NCBI GenBank assembly: GCA_026210745.1
Contig: CP110630.1
Span: forward strand, 5,952,001 to 6,016,000
Source of the DNA: Exobasidium rhododendri
Lineage: Eukaryota > Basidiomycota > Exobasidiomycetes > Exobasidiales > Exobasidiaceae
Direction: 5' to 3'
DNA: 64,000 nt
Shown: positions 11,066 through 20,175 of the stretch, piece after piece
Position numbering within the stretch: the first letter of the stretch is position 1
How the letters are laid out: each line of letters begins with the position of its first letter
The notes under the pieces: generated by a model
What the model was told of the DNA's origin: nothing
The model's input: the letters and a program-made list of their open reading frames with translations, nothing else
Databases searched by the model: none
Made by a program: the position numbers and the translations under genes

Positions 11066-11926
11066 GAAAGCGAGCCAATACTAGCAGAGCACGGTGCGGC
11101 AGACGATCACTTTGTCGACACCGGGTGGGAATAGTGTAGTATCTTTGGAAGATTAAAATTTGCATCGTAGCGAACCTAATTATTTCGTCGAGATGACTGA
11201 TTGTACGTATATGTCGCGTAGTAGAGAGAGCAGCTCCAAGTGTTGTTCTCGCCATCGCTTTCGGATGCATCTCTGCTCTTATGTTGAGAGAAGAGGAAGA
11301 GAGAAGGGAGATATGTGGAGCATTTGCTAGCTCTCCCGTGTCCAGAAGCAGCTTTACATGGCGGCGCTCACGTCTGCATTGCAGGCAAGAAAACAGCACC
11401 CTCGTCTCTCTACGTCATAAGTCTTCCTTGGTGCAATCGAAGCTTATGCTCTTCGTCCTCTGATATGGTGGCAGTGAACAGCCCACCTCCCTCACAGTTC
11501 AGAGATCAACAGGTAGAATCTCGTCAGTCGGCTGCTTTCGGTCATTTCCAAGTTTCTTTTTGGAAAGCACCAGATCATATGCCTGCGCGACGAACATCCC
11601 TGGAAGAGGAGCATTGTCGGCCACTGTTGAATTCGAGGCTTAAGGCATATCAATCCTATCTGTTGCCATTGCACAGCTATAATTAGTCTCTTCGCACAGC
11701 CCACGAAGCTTTATAGGATCAGTGTGACTCTAAATTGTCATGTTCGGCGTAGTCAATCACAGGGACGCCTGCGCACTTGCGGCACTCACCTCTGGATGCG
11801 TAGTAGGGCTTCTCCTCATTCTTTGACGTCCCTTTCGTCTCTATAGGATATTCATACCCATCATTCGCTTCTACATACCTTCGCTGGCTCGAAGGACGTC
11901 GAGACGGAAGGCAATCAGTTGGCACC
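11066..11926. promoter_or_regulatory. divergent upstream region, OPI10 / secreted repeat protein
   Basis: This stretch is 861 bp, unusually long for this window. It holds several short open frames on both strands that lack family similarity and show no splice logic, so I do not call them genes. AT-rich spots at about 11146-11160 and 11708-11715 (TTTATAGG) are the only TATA-like sites seen. The length suggests a regulated promoter for the repeat-protein gene. Confidence 0.35.
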
Positions 11927-14290
11927 ATGAAGGTCACGTCGAGCGTGGCCTCTATCCTCCTTCTATTGCAATGCTTTCATCCAGCGCTCTCTCTCTACAT
12001 AGATCCGAGATTATTCAGGGAGCTCCAAGAAGTCAAAGCTGAAAGACAGGATTTATCGACCTTCGAGCAGTCTGTGATGCAGAACCACTACCCTGCTTTT
12101 GCGCCAGAATCCCATGAATCTGGAGATATGCCTGGTGGAAACAAACTTGCGCTCAAGAGGTCGCTAGGGAACAATGTCGCAAGCACCGACTTGCAAAAGC
12201 GATCCCCTATGTTTGGTCCACTGCTTGCTCAATTTTCCATGAAAGCGGTGCTCAACAAGGGAAAGACCGGTGCATCTTTTCTTAAGCAAAACCCGAAAGC
12301 TACTGCAGCGGCTGGACTCATGTTGGCTGGATTTGGTGCTTTTGAGCTCGCAAAGACGCAGCTGGAGAACCGCAAGACTATAAACGTGTATCATCACTTT
12401 GATCCAGCTTACTATGATAAAGACAAGACTCCTAAGAAGAGAATGCTATCGTCAAGGAAGGAAGCAGTGGACTTGCTTGCTCCATTGTACGATGGTGATG
12501 CTGATGACACCGCCCTTGCGAAGAGAGACACGACATCAGCGAACGCACAAGAGAAGGAGGCCCCTTTTGCTAGAAGAGTATCAGACCTCAATTTTGCCTT
12601 GGACATGCTCCTCGTGGGAGGGATCGGCGCAACTGTGCTGTACAAGCATGGTAGAAGCAAAGATGACACGAAGAACGAAGCAGTAGAAAGGGCAAAGTAC
12701 TGGCAAATGAAGGCTGAAATAGAAAGAGCGAAGTCTCCTCCTCTATTCTCCAATCGCATGCACCATGATCATAAAGGGACGCATGCACGAGTCGAGAAGG
12801 GCAACGAGAGACGACCGGCAGGAGCGGGCATTTTTGATGAATCTGATGAGGATGACCTTGTCAAGAGAGACGTCCTCCCACTCGAAGACGAGGATGCACC
12901 TTTCACGAAGAGAATGTCAAAGGCTGGGACGTATGTTGGAATGCTCATACTAGGAGGAATGGCAGCATTCTGGGAACAGCAGTACGAGAATAAGAAAGAC
13001 GAAGAACACAGGGAATCAATCGAGAGGAAGGAGTACTGGCAAAGGAAAGCGAGAAAGGAGAGGGTAAGACTGTCCGCTCTACAAGGCATACAAGCACACT
13101 CCAACATTCAAAGTGGGCATCGAGGGGTGGCCAGGCGCGTATCTTCCGGTGAGGAGGAGGAGGAGGGGGAGGCTCTACAGGAGAGAGAAACCTTCTTGCC
13201 AGAAGAGAAAGAGAAGCCTTTTGCAAGAAGAAAGTGGTTAGGGACACTGGCCTCCGTAGCTTTGGCAGGAGTGACTGGTAGGTACATTTACAAGGCAGCT
13301 GACGATGATCACAAGGAGAAGGAAGCAAGGACTAATTTCTACAAGATGAACACGAAGCTAGCGAAGGCGAGCATGCCCGACTCTAAGGATGCTCATCAAA
13401 ACGAGAATGACTTCCGAAAGCGAGATTTGTTCGCGAGTGCAGATGAAGCTCCACCGCGAGAGGTGCAAAGCATGACAAAGAGAGGTCATAAGATGCTAGG
13501 GACATTGGTTGGCTCTTTGGCGTTCGTGGGGGGAAGCTACCTTGGCCTCGAATTGATCAACAGTAACGACAAGCATCGGCTGAGTGTAGAAAGGGCAAAG
13601 CTGCTGGAGGTGCAGACAAAGACAGAAGAGGCGAGACAGCGTGCATTCCACAACGGAGGGCTCTTTTCTGACGAGAAGAGAAAAAGGAGTGAGATCTCAC
13701 ATAGCGATGGCCAAGAACACGGACAGTCATTTCGCCATGAAGTGGATGAACCGTTCGAGAAGAGGATCAGTGGGGGGCATAAGGTACTCCTTGGGACCAT
13801 GGCTCTGGGCATCACTGGAACAGCCATCTTTGCCAACATCCGGAACCATCAGGACGAGCACAACATATCAAAGGCCACGACAAAATTGATCAAGCTCAAG
13901 ACGAAGGGTGAGGAGGCACTTCTGGCCGAAGCACAGAGCATCAACGATTCCGATGATTGGAACATGACGAAACGTAATGAAGTGCGATCAGATGCTGGTC
14001 CTAGCAAAAGCGAGAAGATCTTTCCTTCGCTTCCTCGAAGAACATGGGAGGCAGACCTCGTACGGAGGGGTGATTTCTACGTGGAAAGCAAGCCTCTAAC
14101 GGGAGGACAAAAGGCAAGTGTCGCCGTGGCTGGAACCGTCTTGGCTGGGTTGGCCGCTACCGCCGTCTTCAACACTTTCCGCGAATTGGCAGATGAGCAT
14201 GCGCAGGCAGAGGCGATGACGAAGTATGTCAAGACTCAGAAGAAGATGGAAAAGATCTCCTTGGATGCCATGAAGGACGGCGAGGCTTGA
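11927..14290 (+). CDS. secreted Kex2-processed repeat polyprotein (novel)
   Basis: This is a single-exon gene of 787 residues that I cannot match to a named family. Residues 1-22 form a clear signal peptide. The rest contains no cysteine and at least 14 dibasic sites. Seven diverged modules begin at about residues 93, 218, 330, 436, 520, 614 and 715. Each has a Gly/Ala-rich hydrophobic segment of 17-22 residues, then a polar D/E/H/K patch, then a charged amphipathic helix (for example ERAKYWQMKAEIERA at about 254). Modules are separated by linkers of 15-30 residues, most of them acidic, entered by KR|D-type sites and left by PF(A/T/E)(R/K)R sites (213-217, 325-329, 431-435, 609-613). This is the layout of fungal Kex2-processed precursors such as the Ustilago repellent Rep1. 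Release of peptides that coat hyphae or act on membranes is inference. Intact membrane anchoring is the main alternative. Confidence 0.8.
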   Translation: MKVTSSVASILLLLQCFHPALSLYIDPRLFRELQEVKAERQDLSTFEQSVMQNHYPAFAPESHESGDMPGGNKLALKRSLGNNVASTDLQKRSPMFGPLLAQFSMKAVLNKGKTGASFLKQNPKATAAAGLMLAGFGAFELAKTQLENRKTINVYHHFDPAYYDKDKTPKKRMLSSRKEAVDLLAPLYDGDADDTALAKRDTTSANAQEKEAPFARRVSDLNFALDMLLVGGIGATVLYKHGRSKDDTKNEAVERAKYWQMKAEIERAKSPPLFSNRMHHDHKGTHARVEKGNERRPAGAGIFDESDEDDLVKRDVLPLEDEDAPFTKRMSKAGTYVGMLILGGMAAFWEQQYENKKDEEHRESIERKEYWQRKARKERVRLSALQGIQAHSNIQSGHRGVARRVSSGEEEEEGEALQERETFLPEEKEKPFARRKWLGTLASVALAGVTGRYIYKAADDDHKEKEARTNFYKMNTKLAKASMPDSKDAHQNENDFRKRDLFASADEAPPREVQSMTKRGHKMLGTLVGSLAFVGGSYLGLELINSNDKHRLSVERAKLLEVQTKTEEARQRAFHNGGLFSDEKRKRSEISHSDGQEHGQSFRHEVDEPFEKRISGGHKVLLGTMALGITGTAIFANIRNHQDEHNISKATTKLIKLKTKGEEALLAEAQSINDSDDWNMTKRNEVRSDAGPSKSEKIFPSLPRRTWEADLVRRGDFYVESKPLTGGQKASVAVAGTVLAGLAATAVFNTFRELADEHAQAEAMTKYVKTQKKMEKISLDAMKDGEA
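12203..14290 (+). repeat. seven protein-level tandem modules
   Basis: The repeat is visible in protein but not in DNA, so it is old. Module bodies run over residues 93-200, 218-314, 330-420, 436-499, 520-587, 614-683 and 715-787. Equivalent hydrophobic cores are AAAGLMLAGFGAFELA, ALDMLLVGGIGATVLY, GTYVGMLILGGMAAFW, LGTLASVALAGVTGRYIY, LGTLVGSLAFVGGSYLG, LLGTMALGITGTAIFA and VAVAGTVLAGLAATAVF. A D/E/H patch follows each core except the first. The last module lacks a C-terminal site because the protein ends there. Confidence 0.75.
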
Positions 14291-14791
14291 CACTCATTAC
14301 TTCTCTGCGTTAGACGCCTTTCCTTCTTCATACACGTATTGAATCCTCGAAATAGTCGCAATTTGATGCTCTAAAGGATATTTGCACGCTGCCTTCGGCT
14401 GCTATGTTCTCTTGCGCTTTGGTATGGCCTCAGCTCCATGGTCAGAGGGTACCGGGACGTTGTGCCCTCGTAGGGAGAGTACGTGCGCCAGATCTGTATA
14501 CCGTATTCCACTTCAATCTATATACAAGCATTGCCTCTTAATGCGAATAATTTACCACGTGGGCGACTTTCTTGTAGGCTAGCCTTTTGGAAGGCCTAGC
14601 TTACCAAGGCGGCAGGAAGAACGTTGAGAAGGTTACTCACTCGTTATTTCTCTGGCTTGCCCTGCTCCTCACGCCCATACCCCTTCCCTTAGCGACCCTC
14701 AGCAGCATACCGCACGTTGGTCTCCTGAATGACAACTTGTTCGTAATCCTATTTTCTTCCCTGCACGCCCTCATCGAATTCGCTCACCGTC
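14291..14791. promoter_or_regulatory. intergenic region upstream of MTHFR gene
   Basis: These 501 bp hold a TCTATATACAAG TATA-like site at about 14517-14528, some 265 bp before the MTHFR start. An imperfect palindrome built around AGGCTAGCC and AAGGCCTAGC lies at about 14574-14600. No gene seen. Confidence 0.35.
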
Positions 14792-16858
14792 ATGGCGCTT
14801 CTCTCAGGCTTGACGCCCACCACCCCAACACAGAATTTCGGCCACTCCACTGAAGGCTACAAAAGTGGGTTCAGTCGAATGTGAGACCGACGATGGCTCC
14901 TGCTGATGATCTTTCCCGCGATTAAACAGTCACAAATAAAATTGCAAAGGCAGAAGCGGAAGGAAGAATATGGTGGAGCTTTGAATTCTTTCCTCCTCGA
15001 ACCGCACAGGGTCTTACAAATCTGTGTGAGTTCAGAGAAAGTCAGAGTAAAATGGCGGATTCTATTCGACCCGACTGATGCTGTTGTCTCGTCTTTTTGG
15101 CTCATACAGATGACCGAATCGAGCGAATGGCTGGTCTTGGGCCGGAGTTTGTCGACATCACATGGAACGCTGGGGGAAGAACATCAGACTTGACGGCTCA
15201 ATTGGTAAAGACTGTTCACACCTACTTTGGACTAGAGACATGCATGCATCTCACATGCACGAATATGCCTCGAGAGAAGGTGGACACAGCGCTCAGAGAG
15301 GCAAAGAACTTTGGTTGCCGGAATATACTCGCCCTACGAGGGGACCCTCCTGCCGGAGAGAGTGAATGGGAGCCACAGTGAGTCGAACAGCAGTCGACGC
15401 TTCAAGTTGACGTGTACTTACTTCACTCTTGACGTCTACAGTGCTGCAGGATTCACCTATGCGCATGAGTTGGTGTCACATATTCGCAAGGAGTATGGCG
15501 ACTACTTTGCAATTGCTGTTGCTGGCTTTCCAGAAGGCCACCCTGAAGCAAAAGAAGGACGAAACTTGGAGATGGAGAGACTCAAAGCCAAGATTGATGC
15601 GGGGGCTGACTTCATCTTTACGCAAATGTTTTACGACTACGACATCTTTGAAAGATGGGTGAGGGATGTTCGAAAGAGTGGCATTGATGTCCCGATCGTG
15701 CCTGGAATCATGCCTATTCAGAATTACGGAGGGTTCCAGCGAGCAACTGCGCGATTTCGTACGATTATTCCACAATACTTCCATGATGCTCTGGAGCCAA
15801 TCAAGGACGATGATCAGATGGTTCGAGATGTGGGAACAAGGCTGGTGGGTGACCTCTGTAGGAAGATTGTGGATCCGCAGAACGGTCTAGGAGTGAGCGG
15901 TGTTCACATCTACACGATGAACCTAGAGCGTGGTTCAAGGATGCTGTTAGACTATCTACAATTGGAACCTACTGTTGGGCAGATCAAGCAGCTCCCCTGG
16001 ACTCCAAGCTTGACACCAAAGCGAAGAGATGAAGGCATCCGACCAATCTTTTGGGCCAACCGAGCCAAGAGTTACGTGGATCGCACAGAGACTTGGGATG
16101 AATTCCCTAATGGTAGGTGGGGCGATGCTCGCAGTCCAGCTTACGGTGACATTGATGCCTATGGTGTCAAGTTACGCTACTCGCCCGAAGAAGCGAGGTC
16201 ACTCTGGGGCGAGCCAGTCAGCTTGCAGGACGTGAAGAAATTGTTCATTGATTTCTGTCGAGGTCAAGTCAAAGCACTGCCCTGGAGCGAGACGCCAGTG
16301 GCAAAGGAGACGGTCGTGATTGATGAAGCACTTCAACGACTCAACGATTTGGGCTACCTGACCATCAACAGTCAACCGGCAGTAGATGGTGCACCAAGCG
16401 AGGACCCTATTCATGGGTGGGGCCCCAAACACGGCTACGTATATCAGAAGGCTTACCTGGAGTTCTTCTGTGCTCCTGATCAACTTGAAATCCTCATCTC
16501 TCGTATCGAAGCCGACCCCAAGATGACGTATCACGCCGTCAATGCTCAAGGAGACATGCGAACAAACACAACGAGTGACTCACCCAACGCCGTCACTTGG
16601 GGCTGTTTTCCACACTGCGAGATCATTCAACCTACTATTGTGGAATCAATCTCGTTCCTTGCGTGGAAGGACGAAGCTTTCGAGATCGGAAGGCACTGGG
16701 CTAGAGTGTACGACTCCAACTCTACTTCGCGGAAGACTCTCGACGACATCTTCCAAAACTACGTCCTCGTCAATGTGGTTCATAACGACTTCAAAGACCG
16801 CGAGGGCATCTTCCGACCCTTTTTAGACACAGCCAAGCGAGTCAATGGCTCTGCGTAG
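14792..16858 (+). CDS. MET13: methylenetetrahydrofolate reductase
   Basis: The exons are 14792-14864, 14930-15025, 15110-15377 and 15442-16858, giving 617 residues. The first donor is GTGGGT. Assembly gives YKITNKIAKAEAEGRIWWSFEFFPPRT, LYDRIERM, FVDITWNAGGR, HLTCTNMPREKV and NILALRGDPP, the FAD/folate-binding barrel of MTHFR. GADFIFTQMFYD, PGIMPIQNY and GVHIYTMNLE follow. The C-terminal half (from about residue 330) is the eukaryotic regulatory domain, with WGWGP-like and VTWGCFP stretches. The enzyme makes 5-methyl-THF for methionine synthesis. Fungi often carry two copies (Met12 and Met13 types) and I cannot be sure which one this is. The start is chosen because it gives the only in-phase route into exon 2; the extra N-terminal 24 residues are not conserved. 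Confidence 0.9.
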
Positions 16859-17331
16859 GCTGCATCGTGTCCTCCTCCTCCTTCATCTCTTCCATCCTCA
16901 TTTTCTCTACATACTCCTATTCCCATCCAAAAAAGGGACGCAATGACGAGCATCAACTGCTATCGTTGTCGTGTCCTTCCCTTGAAGCACCGCTGCGGAA
17001 ATCTCAACGATTTTCCTGGCTAGGCTCGTTCAAAGTCTCACCCGCAAGCGAATCGTCATTCCTCTCCTCTGTATACCACGCTCTGCCCTTCCACAGGGTC
17101 TTGTTCAACACCATTGGCAATTGTAGTTCTTTCACACACACACACACACACACACTTTCTCCTTCTCCCCAATCATCCCAACAGGCGACTTAACTCGTCC
17201 TACATATGTACTACTTTTTGCACATGACACATTTACTATATATTCCCCAAATTCATTCTACATCCCATCCCTTTCAAAGGACTACAGCTATGGAAGATAG
17301 ACAGACGACGGCGAAAACAAATACACAACGA
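16859..17331. other. convergent 3' region MTHFR / SNX41 with CA microsatellite
   Basis: These 473 bp lie between two convergent stop codons. They hold a (CA)n run at 17133-17155 and pyrimidine-rich UTR sequence, but no coding potential. Confidence 0.5.
17133..17155. repeat. (CA)n microsatellite
   Basis: About 11 uninterrupted CA dinucleotides lie in the convergent 3' region between the MTHFR and SNX41 genes. Confidence 0.95.
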
Positions 17332-19782
17332 TCAGCTCCTTCCCTCCTTCTTGTTGTGACGGGCCAAGCTGCTCTCTGGCATGCCATTGTTGTTTTCGGT
17401 TACCTTGGCAACTTCGTCCTTTGCTTCCTTCCAGCTTTGCAGGTTGATCCGACAGAATTCTCGATGAACTTTGGCAAAATTAAGCGCCATCTCCCTCAAG
17501 TCTTTCACCTTTTGCCTTTGGAATCGGTCCAGATCAGCTTGGATCGATAGAGTGGCGAATCGCAGATCGTTTTCCGTCAATTCTAATGCTTCCTCCAATT
17601 GAGCACAGTTGTCTTTCAATCTTGAGATGGTGTTTCTTCTCGTCGTTTCAGGGTCTACGTCCATGACCGAATGGAACGTAGAGCTTAAAGCACCGAGTAT
17701 TCCTCCTCCCGACGATCCAGCGGATTGGTGAGATCCAGCGCCACCTCCGCTTCCAGCTGTCCGTCGAGTCTGAAGAGACGATCGACCAGCATTGACCGCT
17801 CCTGACAATCCACTGGGTCGATTCGTCGAGTGATTCAGCCTCGATTGAGGTCCACTAAACGCACTCCCTCCATTCGTTGCCGTCGGTGGTGAGGTGGGTC
17901 TGGAGGCAGAGTTCAGCGAGTTGGACAGACTTGGATCAGTCCATTCCTCGCTGTCTGCTAGTTTGTCCGATGATCCTGCCAGCGTTGCTGTCGCAGCCGT
18001 CGATGGACTGCCTGTATCACTGATACTCTCCCTTTTGTTATGTGTCGCTGCTGACGATGCATCTGGTTCTGCTGCTGAACCATACACACTTCTTCTCATA
18101 GTACTGCCTCTCGAATTTACAGAATCCCAAACTCCATCACGGCCCTGCGCTCCACTGCTGCCGATAGACTCTGATCCTTGCACCAGTCCTCGCCCACCAC
18201 TCTCCAAGGCGCTATTCAATCGGGAGGCTTCTGTTTCGATTCTTTCCAACTCTTCCAACTGCAACTTCTTTGCCTCTAATGCATCTTGTGCCAACTCAAA
18301 CTGCAAATGCTTCAGATGTCTCCATCGAAGTAGCTTCTGAAGAATCGAACCAAACTGAGAGTACTCATTTAGCGGCTCGGTAAACAGTGTTTCCCACTCT
18401 TGTAGCATACTCCCAATGGCCATGAATGTAGAGTCGGCTGCTTGACCTGTCCTTTCGATAGCATTAGCAAGCAAGCCGCTTTCGCTAAGACTGAAGCCGT
18501 TCAACACTGCTCCCAATTCAGCATAATCGCTCGCAGACTCTGAATGTCAAAGATGATAAGATAAGCAGCGAACTATCTCTCCATCACGACCCCCTTTCCA
18601 GAGTACACCACTCACCTCCCCATCTCTTCACTACTCGACGATTAGTCTTCTCCAGGCTGCTTTGAATGTGATTACGAAAACGCTCAGTGAAAGCCTCGCT
18701 ATCAAGGAAGCGTTGATTAGGATTCTTCAATTGGGTGGTGGAGTTGGCAGGGGGTAAGGGAAGGGCGAGATAAGCGGGTGAGGCATGAGAAGAAGCAGGA
18801 TCGGATGCTGGTGCTCGCAGGTTGGACTTTGGTAAAGTCGAAAGAGGTGGCGAGGACGTGATCTCATGCCAGCTCCATCTGCCATCCAAGAATCTCCTGA
18901 AAACGACATCGCTTCCGAGCCTTGGATGATCTTTGACTCGATTGAGAAAGACTTGCAACATTCTCTTTCGTCGGGCGATGATGGTTGCATCCTCCTTTGC
19001 TTTTGATTGTCTTGCAGCATAGTCAGTCAGGCTGTGCTTGGATGGTATAGGGGGGACGATGACTGTAGGATGTAGAGCGACCAATGCTTCCCGCAGTGAT
19101 GCAAATTCACTGTATCGACGCTTCGAGCTGAGTGTCTGAGACGTTGCGATGAGACAGTGTGAGTATGGGCCCTGACCAGACGGCGTTGTTCATCACTCAC
19201 TCCGCAACGAATCAAGTAGGCAATGTAAGGGCTTTGACCGACACCATCACTCGTCTTTTGAGCGTCTACAATCTGAGTGGAGGACAGCAGGCATGAGTAC
19301 TGCATTCGGAGACGTGACAAAACACAGAACTCACTCCTATGGGATCCAAGCCTAAATCAGGAACTTGAGCATTTGCCGAATCAGAGCTCTGATGTGACAG
19401 ACAGTGTCAGATGATATGCAGCTCTCAAATGCCTTCATCAACGAAACAGTCGACTCACATGTATAGCTGAGGTCTGCGCTCTCGTCTCGTCCATGGGCTG
19501 CGGAGGTGTCGATGTTGTTGCACGAGGAGGCGAGTAGGCTCTCGGCATATCTTGACCACCCCAGGAAGAAGCACCACCATCGCCGGAGACCTCGTCCTTG
19601 TCCTTCTTGTCGTGCTCTTCGACAGCATTCGCATTGGAGGTGTGATTAAGCTCTGCCGAAGTTGCCGAGCCTTCATGAGGCTTCGATTCTTGCGTCGGTG
19701 TGGTGTCCCCCCGTGCTTCGGCATCTACTACGAAAGGATCGGGCGACGTACTAGCATCTCGAGACGTTCCAAGCTGTGACAT
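17332..19782 (-). CDS. SNX41: PX-BAR sorting nexin, Snx41/Atg20 type
   Basis: The exons, in transcript order, are 19782-19459, 19388-19335, 19272-19201, 19135-18616 and 18539-17332, giving 725 residues. After a disordered N-terminus the PX domain reads IVDAQKTSDG, YIAYLIRC, RRYSEFASLREAL, VIVPPIPSKHS and RRKRMLQVFLNR, with the phosphoinositide-binding RRYSEF arginines intact. A BAR domain follows (SDYAELGAVLNGFSLSE, then WRHLKHLQFELAQDALEAKKLQLEELER), interrupted by a Ser/Gly-rich insert of about 170 residues, as is typical for this family. Snx41/Atg20 proteins pair with Snx4 on PtdIns3P endosomes in retrieval sorting and selective autophagy. All five exons are in phase. Confidence 0.88.
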
Positions 19783-20175
19783 TGTCCTTAATCTTGAGAG
19801 TGTGACCTTGCAAAAGATAGACCGGCTGACTGCGCTGTTCAGTCGCCCTAATACTGATCATCAAGATCGGGCTCAACAAATATGGAGGCGCGGTGCATTC
19901 GCGTTTGGGTTCTCCAACCTCGACACGTGGCGCACGAGCCATGCAAGCCCATAGAGTGGAAAATAAAAATTGGAATCGAGCAAGAAGCAGGCAATCTTCC
20001 AGATGTGTGTTATTGGGTGGGTGATCAAGAAGAAGTAGTGGCTCAGTCCTTGCCGATTGTGAGCACCAGTGTGACCGCTCCTATTCATCAGCAAGAGAGC
20101 TCCGAGGGATGCAGAGCGTCTCATGATCTCCAGTCTTGCTGACCTTGTGGAGGTGAATAGGGGAGGGGGACAACC
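19783..20175. promoter_or_regulatory. divergent promoter region, SNX41 / orphan gene
   Basis: This stretch is 393 bp. I see no distinct motif beyond moderately AT-rich sequence around 19960-19980, and no gene. Confidence 0.3.

Noticed and set aside
10848-11399. 174-residue frame antisense to and upstream of the OPI10 first exon
   Set aside because: It is a frame shadow on the same strand as OPI10 that crosses its 5' UTR and does not contain the family motifs.
11315-11704. Small overlapping frames between OPI10 and the repeat protein
   Set aside because: Both strands are open over similar stretches, with no family similarity; treated as promoter or UTR sequence.
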